Shown piece after piece: positions 15,530 through 23,353 of a DNA stretch of 45,283 bases. Origin of the DNA: Streptomyces albidoflavus. GTDB taxonomy: Bacteria > Actinomycetota > Actinomycetes > Streptomycetales > Streptomycetaceae. The notes under the pieces are model-generated. The model had not been told where the DNA came from and ran no database searches. It worked only from the letters and a program-made list of their open reading frames with translations. Position numbers and translations under genes: made by a program. Location: contig NZ_JOII01000046.1 in the NCBI RefSeq assembly GCF_000719955.1, positions 1 through 45,283 on the forward strand. The letters are read 5' to 3'. Numbering within the stretch: position 1 is the first letter of the stretch; each line of letters starts with the position of its first letter.

Positions 15530-16543
15530 TCAGCCCCGGCCCGGCCCGTCCCCGACCGCGCGGAAGGTACGGCGGTACGCGGTCGGGGTGACGCCGATCG
15601 CCGCCTGCAGGTGCTGGCGCAGCGACTGGGCCGTGCCGAAGCCGGAGTCGCGGGCGATCCGGTCCACCGGCAGGTCGCTGGTCTCCAGCAGCGCACGGGC
15701 CCGTTCCACGCGCTGCTGGACCAGCCACTGGCCCGGGCTGAGCCCCACCTCGTCGCGGAACCGCCGGGTGAAGGTCCGCACCGACATCGACTCGCGGGCC
15801 GCCAGCTCGCGCAGACCGATCGTCTCGTGCAGCCGGGAGAGCGCCCACCGGCGGGCGGCCGCCGTCGTCGACGCCCGCGGCTCGGGGACCGGGCTGCGGA
15901 CGTACTGGGCCTGGCCGCCGTCGCGGTGGGGCGGCAGGACGGTGCGGCGCGCCACGTCGTTGGCGACGGCCGCGCCGTGGTCGCGGCGGACCAGGTGCAG
16001 GCAGAGGTCGAGGCCGGCGACGACGCCGGCCGAGGTCAGGACCGCCCCGTCGTCGACGAAGAGCACGTCCGGGTCGAGCCGTACGGCGGGGAAGAGGCGC
16101 CGGAAGAGCGCGGTGTACCCCCAGTGCGTGGTGGCCGGCCGCCCGTCCAGCAGCCCCGCCGCCGCCAGCACGAAGGCGCCGGTGCAGATCGAGACCAGGC
16201 GGGCCCCGGGGCGTACCAGGGCCAGGGCGGCGGCCAGTTCGGGCGCGAGGACGCCCTCCTCCAGGAGCGGGCCGAGTTCGTGGGTGGCCGGGATCAGCAC
16301 GGTGTCGGCGGTGGCCAGCGCCTCGGGGCCGTGCTCCACCAGCACCGCGTAGTCGGCGTCGGTGCGGACCGGGCCCGGCTCGCGGACCGAGCAGGTCACC
16401 ACCTCGTACAGGGGGCGGCCCGAGGCGTCGCGAGGCAGGGCGAAGATGCGCTGCGGGATGCCCAGTTCGAAGGTGAGGACGCCGTCCAGGGCGAGGACCA
16501 CGACGCGGTGCGGCGCCGGCGGGGCGGGGGTGGCGGGCTCCAT
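15530..16543 (-). CDS. GlxA-family AraC-type transcriptional regulator
   Basis: 337 residues. Residues about 11-180 form a DJ-1/PfpI (class I glutamine amidotransferase-like) domain, with VVVLALDGVLTFELGIPQRIF and the nucleophile-elbow-like SICTGAFVLAAAGLLDG. Residues about 235-330 form two AraC HTHs (LRELAARESMSVRTFTRRFR and VDRIARDSGFGTAQSLRQHL). The open frame continues far upstream but composition changes; ATG 16543 starts just ahead of the domain. It is divergent from an MFS gene over 70 bp, so it probably controls that transporter. Effector unknown. Confidence 0.92.
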   Translation of the reverse strand: MEPATPAPPAPHRVVVLALDGVLTFELGIPQRIFALPRDASGRPLYEVVTCSVREPGPVRTDADYAVLVEHGPEALATADTVLIPATHELGPLLEEGVLAPELAAALALVRPGARLVSICTGAFVLAAAGLLDGRPATTHWGYTALFRRLFPAVRLDPDVLFVDDGAVLTSAGVVAGLDLCLHLVRRDHGAAVANDVARRTVLPPHRDGGQAQYVRSPVPEPRASTTAAARRWALSRLHETIGLRELAARESMSVRTFTRRFRDEVGLSPGQWLVQQRVERARALLETSDLPVDRIARDSGFGTAQSLRQHLQAAIGVTPTAYRRTFRAVGDGPGRG

Positions 16544-16613
16544 GGCCCGATCGTAGCGAAGGCTGTCCTCCCGGCCACTCGAAGGTGTCCGGGGGCGGGC
16601 CGATGCTGGCTCG
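16544..16613. promoter_or_regulatory. divergent promoter region, regulator/MFS
   Basis: 70 bp shared by the GlxA-family gene and the MFS gene. The short gap means promoters and any operator overlap. No clear palindrome stands out. Confidence 0.45.
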
Positions 16614-17927
16614 GTGAGAGCTGATCCGCATCCCCGGACCCCCGTACCGGCTGCCGGTGTTCCGGCCGCCCCACCGGGGCCGCGTCCGCCGCGCCGCCGT
16701 GTCCACCGGGCCTGGTGGGTGGCGGCCACCACCTTCCTGACGATCGTCGGTGCCGCCTCCTTCGCCTCCCTGCCCGGCCTCCTCGTCGACCCGCTGAACG
16801 AGGAGTTCGGCTGGTCGCGCGGGACGATCGGCTTCGCCGTCTCCGTCAACCTCGCGCTGTACGGGCTGACCGCACCGTTCGCGGCCGCGCTGATGGACCG
16901 GTTCGGCATCCGGCGGGTCGTCGCGGCCGCCCTCGCCGTGATCGCCGCCGGGGCCGGGCTCACCGTCTTCATGACCGCCGCCTGGCAACTCGTGCTGCTC
17001 TGGGGCGTGCTGGTCGGGCTCGGCAGCGGGTCGATGGCGCTGGCCTTCGCCGCCACCGTCACCGACCGGTGGTTCCGTGCGCGGCGCGGGCTGGTCAGCG
17101 GTGTGCTCACGGCGGCTGCCGCCTCCGGGCAACTGGTCTTCCTGCCGTTCCTCGGCTGGCTGGTGACCGCGCACGGCTGGCGGCCCGCCTCCGTCACCAT
17201 CGCGGTCTCCGCGCTCGCCGTGGTGCCGCTGGTGTGGCTGCTGCTCCGCGATCATCCGGCCGATGTGGGGCTCGCGCCGTACGGGGCGCGGGAGTTCGTG
17301 CCCAAGCCGGCGCCTGTCGGCGGGGCCGCTCGGCGGGCGGTCGTCGTGCTGGGGCGGGCCTCGCGGAGCGGGACCTTCTGGCTGCTCGCCGGGACCTTCG
17401 CGATCTGCGGGGCCTCCACCAACGGGCTGGTGAAGACGCACTTCGTGCCCGCCGCCCACGATCACGGGATGCCGGTCACGGCTGCTGCCTCGCTGCTCGC
17501 CGTGATCGGGGTGTTCGACGTGGTCGGCACCGTGGCCTCCGGGTGGTTCACCGATCGGTTCGACTCCCGTCGGCTGCTCGCCGTCTACTACGCGCTGCGC
17601 GGCGTCTCCCTCCTCTTCCTGCCGATGCTGCTCGCTCCTGATGTGCGGCCGCCGATGGTGTTCTTCATCGTCTTCTACGGGCTCGACTGGGTGGCTACCG
17701 TGCCGCCGACCATGGCGCTCTGCCGGGAGCGGTTCGGGGAGGACAGTGCCATCGTCTTCGGCTGGGTTCTTGCCTCTCACCAGGTGGGGGCTGCGGTTGT
17801 TGCTTTCGCCGGGGGTGTGGCCCGGGATGTGTTCGGGTCGTACGACGTGGTCTGGTATGCCTCCGGGGGGTTGTGTGCGGTGGCGGCTCTGCTGGCCTTG
17901 ATGATCCGGGTGGGGCGGGGCCGGTAG
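16614..17927 (+). CDS. major facilitator superfamily transporter
   Basis: 437 residues with about 12 membrane helices after a basic, proline-rich N-terminus. MFS signatures are visible: MDRFGIRRVVAAALAV (the loop 2-3 D-R-x-G-x-R-R motif) and its repeat FTDRFDSRRLLAVYYALRG after helix 8, the sign of internal 6+6 duplication. It resembles the oxalate/formate-antiporter-like or nitrate-type MFS group in general form, but the substrate cannot be told. GTG 16614 has a weak ribosome site. It is divergent from a GlxA-like regulator that probably controls it. It converges on the monooxygenase across repeat locus B. Confidence 0.9.
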   Translation: MRADPHPRTPVPAAGVPAAPPGPRPPRRRVHRAWWVAATTFLTIVGAASFASLPGLLVDPLNEEFGWSRGTIGFAVSVNLALYGLTAPFAAALMDRFGIRRVVAAALAVIAAGAGLTVFMTAAWQLVLLWGVLVGLGSGSMALAFAATVTDRWFRARRGLVSGVLTAAAASGQLVFLPFLGWLVTAHGWRPASVTIAVSALAVVPLVWLLLRDHPADVGLAPYGAREFVPKPAPVGGAARRAVVVLGRASRSGTFWLLAGTFAICGASTNGLVKTHFVPAAHDHGMPVTAAASLLAVIGVFDVVGTVASGWFTDRFDSRRLLAVYYALRGVSLLFLPMLLAPDVRPPMVFFIVFYGLDWVATVPPTMALCRERFGEDSAIVFGWVLASHQVGAAVVAFAGGVARDVFGSYDVVWYASGGLCAVAALLALMIRVGRGR

Positions 17928-18095
17928 CCCTTGGTTGGGCTTCGGCCCGGTTGGGCTGTCCTTTGGCCGGGCGGCGGTTTGGCCGTGCCGGTCGCGGGGT
18001 GGGGTGGCCTCAAGCGCCGGCCCGGCTTGGTTCGGTTGCGCTGTGGCTGGGCTTCGGCTCTGCCTGCCCGCCTCTGACCCTGCGGGTCACCGATT

Positions 18096-18588
18096 GGCCT
18101 CAATCGCCGGCCGGGCTGTTGGGTTCGCGGTGCGTTCGCCGTGTGGGTCGGGCGGGGCCGGGTCGGGGTACCTCCTCACAAACTGCATGGTGCGGGGTCA
18201 GTCGCTTTAAGGCGGCCGTGTGTGCAGTTTGCTGCGGGGGCACCCCGACCCGTCCCCGCCCTTCCGTTTCGTCGGCGTCGTCCCGCCGGTGGGTGGGGAA
18301 CAAGGCCGTCCCCGATTGATCTTTGTGACGAGCGAATGTGATGACGGTGGTGGTTGTGGAGAGGCCCGTTATCGGTGACGGCCTTATCCACTCTCCGGCG
18401 GTTGGCCGCGTACGAGACCGTGGGGTGGGGTCGTGTCGGGGTGCCCCCGCAGCAAACTGCACGCTAGGCCGTCTTGCTCCAATTGACCCCGCACCCTGCA
18501 GTTTGTGAGGAGGTACCCCGGCGCGGCCCCGCCCCACCCACGTGCCGGAGGAACCGCGAACCTGACAGCCCGGCCGGCGTTTGAGGCC
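18096..18588. repeat. inverted pair of repeat elements B and C with unique spacer
   Basis: Element B (18096-18249) and inverted element C (18435-18588) each run: core, GGTTCGCGGT, GC-rich block, GGTACCTCCTCACAAACTGC, GGTGCGGGGTCA, then TGCAGTTTGCTGCGGGGGC and ACCCCGAC. The inner ends (18223-18249 and 18435-18461) are perfect 27-bp inverted repeats. Each element also folds on itself (CAAACTGCA against TGCAGTTTG). The spacer 18250-18434 is single-copy. The whole resembles a small mobile element with long terminal inverted repeats and no transposase. Confidence 0.85.
18250..18434. other. unique spacer inside the B/C inverted repeat
   Basis: 185 bp, AT-richer in the middle (18315-18390) than its flanks. 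It has TTGATC (18316-18321) then 17 bases then TGATGA, a poor -35/-10 pair, and a near DnaA box TTATCCACT (18384-18392). No ORF with Streptomyces codon bias. It could be a non-coding RNA or cargo of the element. Confidence 0.35.
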
Positions 18589-18722
18589 AATCGGTGACCG
18601 GCACGGTCGAGACGGAGCCCGGCACACAACAGCCTGGCCGGCGTTTGAGGCCAGTGGGTGGTGCGGCCAAGTCAGGGGCCGACCGAGAGGGGGCGTCCCT
18701 GTCGGGGCGCGGGAGGGGGAGG

Positions 18723-19910
18723 CTAGTTGCTGGGGCGGGAGCGGAGGCGGCGGGAGCGGTCGCGGGGGAGGGCCTTTGCGGTGCGGGTGGCGGTGCGGGA
18801 GAGGTGGCGGAGGGTGCCGTCGGCCGGGTCGGCGAAGCCGGTGAAGTAGAGGCCGGGGGCGCAGGCGCGGGGGGTGCCGTCGGGGGTGAGGAGGTCGAGG
18901 CCGTCGAGGAGTTCTTCGAGGCCGCGCCGGTACCCGGTGGCGGCGATGACCGTGTCCGGGGTGACGCGGCTGCCGTCGGCGAGGACGACGTCGGCCCCGT
19001 CGAAGGACTCGACGGCGGCGACCGGTTCGACCGAGCCGGCGGCCACGAGGGCGGCGAGCTCCGTGGTGTGGACGGGCGGGCGCCCGGCGCGGGCCCGGCT
19101 GTAGGGGCCGTCGGAGGGACGCGGCAGCCCGTGCGCGGACAGATCGGGCACGCCGATCCGGTGGAGCCGGAGCAGGGCGTCGGCGAGCCCGGCCGGCAGG
19201 CGCCGGGCCAGGCGTGCGGAGCGCTGGGCGGGCCAGCCGAGGGTGGAGCGGCGCAGCAGGTGCGGGGGAGTGCGGACGGCCAGGCGGACCCGGGCCGCGC
19301 CCCCTTCGGCGAGATCGACGGCGAGGTCGCAGCCGGTGGCTCCGGCGCCGACGACCAGGACGTCCTGGCCCTCGTAGGGGCGGGCGTCGCGGTAGCGGGA
19401 GGCGTGCAGGAACGTTCCCGTCCACGTCTCGCGGCCCGGCCACTCCGGCAGGTACGGGGTGTGGTTCCACCCGGTGGCGACGACCACGGCGCTCCCGGTG
19501 AGCACCCGGCCGCCGGACGCCTCCAGCCGCCACAGGTCCCCCTCGGCCGGGGAGATCCGGGCGACCTCGACGCCGGTGACGATCTCCAGTTCGTGGAACT
19601 CCGCGTACTTGTCGAGGTAGCGGACCAGGTCGGCGCGGGAGGTCCAGCGGCCGAAGGAGCGGGGCATGGGGACGCCCGGCAGGGCCGAGTGGCGCCGGGT
19701 GGTGGTCAGCCGCAGCCGCTCGTAGTGGCCGCGCCAGGCCGCGCCGATGGCGTCCGCCTTCTCCAGGACCACCGCGCGCACCCCGCGCCCGCGCAGCGCG
19801 GCGGCGACCGCCAGACCGCCGGGTCCGCCGCCGATCACGTACACGGGATGCACGGTGTGCGCGGGGGTGGGGGAAGGGGTGGGGAGAGTGAGGGGCTGTG
19901 CTTCGGTCAT
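18723..19910 (-). CDS. flavin-containing NAD(P)-dependent monooxygenase (CzcO/FMO type)
   Basis: 395 residues. FAD Rossmann motif GGGPGG (in VYVIGGGPGGLAVAAAL, about residues 24-40), second dinucleotide motif GAGATG for NADPH, the FMO/BVMO-like fingerprint WTGTFLHASRYRD and the ATGYR motif near the end are all present. It should oxygenate a soft nucleophile or ketone using NADPH and O2; the substrate is unknown. ATG 19910 gives the proper short tail before the FAD site. The same frame is open to 20690, but that part is antisense to the GNAT gene and arginine/proline-rich. It is divergent from the GNAT. Confidence 0.9.
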   Translation of the reverse strand: MTEAQPLTLPTPSPTPAHTVHPVYVIGGGPGGLAVAAALRGRGVRAVVLEKADAIGAAWRGHYERLRLTTTRRHSALPGVPMPRSFGRWTSRADLVRYLDKYAEFHELEIVTGVEVARISPAEGDLWRLEASGGRVLTGSAVVVATGWNHTPYLPEWPGRETWTGTFLHASRYRDARPYEGQDVLVVGAGATGCDLAVDLAEGGAARVRLAVRTPPHLLRRSTLGWPAQRSARLARRLPAGLADALLRLHRIGVPDLSAHGLPRPSDGPYSRARAGRPPVHTTELAALVAAGSVEPVAAVESFDGADVVLADGSRVTPDTVIAATGYRRGLEELLDGLDLLTPDGTPRACAPGLYFTGFADPADGTLRHLSRTATRTAKALPRDRSRRLRSRPSN

Positions 19911-20165
19911 GAGCGTCGAGCGTAGTGATCCCGGCGGACGGAAACCGGCGGGGACGGCCGAAATCCGTTGCGAATGGGTCACGGTCGCCGATGTGGCGGG
20001 ACGTATCCGGAAATCGTCGGTGGTGGTGGGCAGTTGGTATGAGCGGGTGGGTGTCGCCCGTGGCGCGCCGGTGAATTCGGTGGCGGGTGGCCGGGGGCGC
20101 TGTGAGGATGCCGGAACCTGTGGGGCGGCGCGGCGCCGGTCCGCCGGAGACGACGAGGAGCGGGC
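19911..20165. promoter_or_regulatory. divergent intergenic region, monooxygenase/GNAT
   Basis: 255 bp with a moderately AT-rich stretch (19960-20080) that should hold the two promoters. GAGGAG at about 20155 is the ribosome site of the GNAT gene. No repeat or palindrome noted. Confidence 0.45.
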
Positions 20166-21056
20166 ATGGGGAGCGGCGGAGGTCCGGACGGGGCGGAGGA
20201 GGAGGGTGGCTGGCGGCTGTCCGGGTCGTTGGAGGAGTTCCTGGCGGTCGCCGGGGCGTACCTGCGGTCCCGGCCGGCGCTGCACACCGTGGCGTTGACG
20301 GTCTCTGACGCGCTGGAGCGGCGGGGGCTCGACCTGTACGGGGACGAGCCGCCGCGGTTCGGGTGGTGTGCGGAGGCGGGGGAGGTGTCCGCCGCGCTGC
20401 TGTGGACGCCGCCATTCGTGCCGATGGTGGTCGGAGGGGACGAGGTGGCCGCGCGGGGGCTGGCCAGGGTGCTGGCCGGGGGAGAGGGGCCCGCGCCCGG
20501 CGGGGTCGGGGCCCCGGTGGAACAGGCTCGTGCCTTCGCGGGGGAGTGGGCGCGGACGACCGGGCAGGCGACCCGGCGCACCTTCCGCAAGCGGCTCTAC
20601 CGGCTGGGCACTCTGCGCCGGCCCGCGTTGCCGACGGGGCGGGCCCGGAGTGCGGGTGAGGGGGACCGGGCGACGCTGGAGCGGTGGCACGACGGGTTCG
20701 CGGCCGACGTGGGGGCGACGGTCGGGCTCGGTGCGGGTGCCTGGGTCGACGCGGGGCTCGCCCGGGGCGGCATCCGGCTCTGGGAGGACGGCGGGCGGCC
20801 CGTCGCCATGGCCGTGGCCACGCTGCCCGTCGCGGGCTCGGTCCGCGTGACCACCGTGTACACCCCGCCCGCCCTGCGGGGGCGCGGCTACGCGGGCGCC
20901 GTCACCGCCGACCTCAGCGCCCGCGTCACGGCCGGAGGCGAGCAGGCCGTGCTCTTCACCGACCTCGCCAACCCGACCAGCAACGGCCTGTACCGCAGGC
21001 TGGGTTACGAGCCGCTCGCCGAGTTCGAGGAGTACGCCTTCGAGGAGTACGCCTGA
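20166..21056 (+). CDS. GNAT-family N-acetyltransferase
   Basis: 296 residues. The C-terminal half is a GNAT domain with the acetyl-CoA pyrophosphate loop in VYTPPALRGRGYAGAVTADL (R-G-R-G-Y-A) and the end motif DLANPTSNGLYRRLGYEPL. The N-terminal half (about 1-150) is an extra domain seen in similar Streptomyces proteins, of unknown role. ATG 20166 has GAGGAG eight bases upstream. The last codons are an exact 15-bp duplication (21024-21038 and 21039-21053), giving FEEYAFEEYA at the C-terminus. Substrate unknown. Confidence 0.88.
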   Translation: MGSGGGPDGAEEEGGWRLSGSLEEFLAVAGAYLRSRPALHTVALTVSDALERRGLDLYGDEPPRFGWCAEAGEVSAALLWTPPFVPMVVGGDEVAARGLARVLAGGEGPAPGGVGAPVEQARAFAGEWARTTGQATRRTFRKRLYRLGTLRRPALPTGRARSAGEGDRATLERWHDGFAADVGATVGLGAGAWVDAGLARGGIRLWEDGGRPVAMAVATLPVAGSVRVTTVYTPPALRGRGYAGAVTADLSARVTAGGEQAVLFTDLANPTSNGLYRRLGYEPLAEFEEYAFEEYA

Positions 21057-21198
21057 GAGGAGGGGAGGCCGCCGCCTCTTGGAAGCGTCCCACCGTCTCC
21101 CTCGGGACGCTGTGTCCCAGCAGGTCAGGGTGGGGGGCGTCCCGTCCGTTCCGCATCGGTGCGGTGGGCGTGGCCGACGGCGGGGTGGCGGCCCCAGT

Positions 21199-21238
21199 CT
21201 GGGCGGAGAGCGGGCCGCCGGGCCGGCTCTCCGCCCAG
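21199..21238 (+). promoter_or_regulatory. strong hairpin directly upstream of the ribosome site
   Basis: Perfect 13-bp arms CTGGGCGGAGAGC (21199-21211) and GCTCTCCGCCCAG (21226-21238) with a GC-rich 14-nt loop. The Shine-Dalgarno AAGGGG begins three bases after it and the ATG is at 21253. It may be a terminator of the GNAT unit, an mRNA-stabilising leader or a translational control element. Confidence 0.75.
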
Positions 21239-21252
21239 TGAAGGGGAATCAC

Positions 21253-21693
21253 ATGCGTGCCCTGACCAGGACGCTCGTCAGTGTCACCACCGCCGTCGGG
21301 ATCGCGGCCGGCACCCTCGGCGTGGCCGGGACGGCCGCCGCCGCGCCGACGGCGCAGCCCGCGGTGAGCGCCGCGGCCGTCGCCCCGCGCGCCGTCAACA
21401 ACCTCGGCCTCAGCTCCGCCCAGGCCAAGAAGGTCCAGCGCGACATCAAGGCCAACTGGGGCTACAAGGGCGCCATCGACGGTCTGCTCGGCACCGAGAG
21501 CTGGAAGGGCATCCAGCGGCCGCTGAAGAAGTACAACGGCTACAAGGGGAAGATCGACGGGATCGTCGGCAAGGAGACAGTGAAGGCGCTCCAGCGGCTG
21601 CTGAAGGCCCGTTACGGCTACACCGGTGCCATCGACGGCATCGCCGGTTCCGGCACCAAGGCCGCCTTCAAGCGCCTCGCCGACCGGATCTGA
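21253..21693 (+). CDS. secreted peptidoglycan-binding-domain protein
   Basis: 146 residues. A Sec signal peptide (MRALTRTLVSVTTAVGIAAG to about AAAAP, cleavage near residue 32-36) is followed by three PG_binding_1-like repeats, each with GYKGAIDGLLGTESW-type cores (about residues 62-145): YKGAIDG, YKGKIDG and YTGAIDG, each then G-x-x-T-x-x-A/G-(L/I/F)-Q/K. No catalytic domain, so it is a small cell-wall-binding protein. ATG 21253 has AAGGGG. Its leader holds a strong hairpin and the gene is followed by a large terminator. Confidence 0.9.
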   Translation: MRALTRTLVSVTTAVGIAAGTLGVAGTAAAAPTAQPAVSAAAVAPRAVNNLGLSSAQAKKVQRDIKANWGYKGAIDGLLGTESWKGIQRPLKKYNGYKGKIDGIVGKETVKALQRLLKARYGYTGAIDGIAGSGTKAAFKRLADRI

Positions 21694-21729
21694 CCCACCT
21701 CGCGCGCTCCGCGCCCACGCACACCCACA

Positions 21730-21785
21730 CGCGCGTACACACCGGAGGACCGGCCTCGCCCGGCCGCCTCCGGTGCGTACGCGCG
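21730..21785. terminator. bidirectional terminator hairpin
   Basis: 19-base arms (21730-21748 beginning CGCGCGTAC, and 21767-21785) that match at 18 positions, with an 18-nt loop that can itself pair. It lies between the converging peptidoglycan-binding and PNPOx-family genes. Confidence 0.88.
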
Positions 21786-21799
21786 TGCCGGGGGCCGTC

Positions 21800-22474
21800 T
21801 CACGGCCACAGGAGGTGCTTGGTCCAGGTGTCCGTGTCCGGGGACGGGCGGCGGTAGGCCAGGCGGAGGTGGCGGCGGGCGGGGTCGCTCTGCCAGAACT
21901 CGACCTCGGTGGCGGCCACGATGTAGACGGTCCACTGCGGTACGTCGCGTTCCGGGTCCGCCTCGGCGGTGCGCCAGGCCGCGCGGGAGGCGTCGGCCAA
22001 TTCGTCGAGGGAGGCGAGGGGGGTGCTCTGGTGGCCGGTCAGGGCCGCCGCCAGGGCGCCGGTGGAGCGGGCGTGCAGGTCGGCGCGGGACTCCTCGGGG
22101 GAGGCGGGGACGACCGGGCCCCGGATGCGGATCTGGCGGGCGCGGGCGGGCCAGTAGAAGCCCAGGGCGGCCTTCGGGGTGGCCGCCAGGTGGTGGCCCT
22201 TGCGGCTGTCGGAGCGGGTGGCGACGCGCCAGCCCCGTGCGTCCGCACCGCGCAGGGTGACCGTTCTGACGTCCGGGGAGTTCTCGGGGTCCACCGTGGC
22301 CAGGGAGAGGGTGTGGGGTTCCGGCTGGCCCGCCTCGGTCGCCTCCGCGAACCAGGTGACGAACAGGGGGAGGGGCTCCGCCGGGGTGCCCGCGGGGTCG
22401 AAGGGCGGGGGGTCGGTCTGCTCGGGGTGCTGTCGGCGCAGCAGGGCTTCCAGGGTTTCTGCCGGGGTGCTCAT
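21800..22474 (-). CDS. pyridoxamine 5'-phosphate oxidase family FMN-binding protein
   Basis: 224 residues with the PNPOx split-barrel pattern: HTLSLATVDPENSPDVRTVTLRG (FMN-binding strands), SRKGHHLAATPKAALGFYWPARARQIRIRGPV and a C-terminal YRRPSPDTDTWTKHLLWP. The order and length match PdxH-like enzymes, which oxidise PNP/PMP to PLP, but the canonical C-terminal R-L-x-P end is LLWP, so true PdxH activity is uncertain. ATG 22474 was chosen over ATG 22492, whose GAAGG is only three bases away. It is downstream of and co-directional with the TetR gene, but a terminator lies between. Confidence 0.87.
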   Translation of the reverse strand: MSTPAETLEALLRRQHPEQTDPPPFDPAGTPAEPLPLFVTWFAEATEAGQPEPHTLSLATVDPENSPDVRTVTLRGADARGWRVATRSDSRKGHHLAATPKAALGFYWPARARQIRIRGPVVPASPEESRADLHARSTGALAAALTGHQSTPLASLDELADASRAAWRTAEADPERDVPQWTVYIVAATEVEFWQSDPARRHLRLAYRRPSPDTDTWTKHLLWP

Positions 22475-22591
22475 GGGGGCATGGTCGCCCATGCGCCTTC
22501 GCCCGGGGTGCGAGCGTTCCGGTGGTTCGGCCTCGGGGCGGGGTGGGTGGCCTCAGGCGCCGGCCGGGCCGGCAGGGGGGGGCATGCCACG

Positions 22592-22623
22592 ACGGCGTCC
22601 CGCCCGGGTGGGCGGGACGCCGT
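22592..22623 (-). terminator. terminator hairpin after TetR gene
   Basis: Perfect 14-bp arms (22592-22605 ACGGCGTCCCGCCC and 22610-22623) with a GGGT loop, 83 bp past the TetR stop and before the PNPOx-family gene. One core repeat copy (22549-22571) lies just beyond it. Confidence 0.88.
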
Positions 22624-22705
22624 GTGCAGACAGGACGGGGGGCGGGGCAGGGCGGTGGGGCGCCGGGGTGGCGCGGAGGACCGTTTCCGCTGGGGTGGGG
22701 CGGGG

Positions 22706-23353
22706 TTACTTCGTGGGCTTCTTGCCGGTGACGCCGAGGTGGACCAGCTGGGCCAGGGTGGGGCGGAGGTCGGCCTGTTTGACACCCCAGGTCTGGAAGC
22801 CCTTGAGCTGGGAGGTGACGCCCGAGAGCATGACGACCAGGGCGCCGGAGACGGCGGCCGGGTTGATGTCCTTGTCGACGCGGCCCTTCGCCTGCAGCTC
22901 CTTGATGGAGCCGGTGAGCGGGGTGGTCGCGGAGTTGAGGATCTTCAGGCGGAGCTTGGCGAACCGCTTGTCGCCCTCCGCCGCGCCGAGGTCGACCACG
23001 CGGAGGATCGCGTCGTTTTTCTTCCAGAAGTCGAGGAAGTCGTCGACGAAGTCCTGGGCGGTCTGCCAGCCGGCCTTCCCGACCCAGCTGCGCCCTTCCA
23101 GGACTTCCGACAAAGAGCTGCTTTCCGAGGCCATTTGTTCGGCGATCTCCAGCACCGCCCCTTCGACATCGGGGAAGTACTGGTAGAAGGTCGCGGGTGA
23201 TGTTCCGGCCTTGCGGGCGACATCGATGACTTTGACGTCCCGGTAAGGCGACGAGTTGAGCATTTCGCTGAGGCAGTCGAGCAACTTCTGACGTGTCGCC
23301 TGACCGCGTCGCCCGGCCACGCGGCCGTCGACGGTGCGTACTTGTCCTGTCAT
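22706..23353 (-). CDS. TetR-family transcriptional regulator
   Basis: 215 residues. N-terminal TetR HTH: ATRQKLLDCLSEMLNSSPYR then VIDVARKAGTSPATFYQYFPD (about residues 18-65). The C-terminal ligand/dimerisation domain has VDDFLDFWKKNDAILRVVDLG and ends in GKKPTK. It sits on the opposite strand from afsK with a 622-bp gap, next to the AfsK system as in S. coelicolor by my recollection. Fewer GC-ending codons occur in the 5' part (for example AAAGAGCTGC) than in its neighbours. Ligand and targets unknown. ATG 23351-23353 has a weak ribosome site. Confidence 0.92.
   Translation of the reverse strand: MTGQVRTVDGRVAGRRGQATRQKLLDCLSEMLNSSPYRDVKVIDVARKAGTSPATFYQYFPDVEGAVLEIAEQMASESSSLSEVLEGRSWVGKAGWQTAQDFVDDFLDFWKKNDAILRVVDLGAAEGDKRFAKLRLKILNSATTPLTGSIKELQAKGRVDKDINPAAVSGALVVMLSGVTSQLKGFQTWGVKQADLRPTLAQLVHLGVTGKKPTK

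Larger units (their letters stand above)
17928..18722. other. intergenic repeat locus B/C between convergent genes
   Basis: 795 bp without a credible gene. It contains four core repeats (18006-18028, 18096-18118, and inverted 18566-18588 and 18630-18652), repeat element B (18096-18249) and its inverted partner C (18435-18588), and a unique spacer of 185 bp between them. It must also serve as terminator for the converging MFS and monooxygenase genes. Confidence 0.9.

Noticed and set aside
15483..17780. 765-residue minus-strand frame across the regulator and MFS gene
   Set aside because: Composition changes abruptly and it is antisense to a clear MFS transporter.
18384..18392. TTATCCACT and the similar TTGTCCACT at 31757-31765 as DnaA boxes
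   Set aside because: Each has a mismatch at the conserved final A; too weak to list as sites on their own.
18100..20415. 771-residue minus-strand frame through the repeats and monooxygenase
   Set aside because: It crosses non-coding repeats and is out of frame with the FAD motifs of the true gene.
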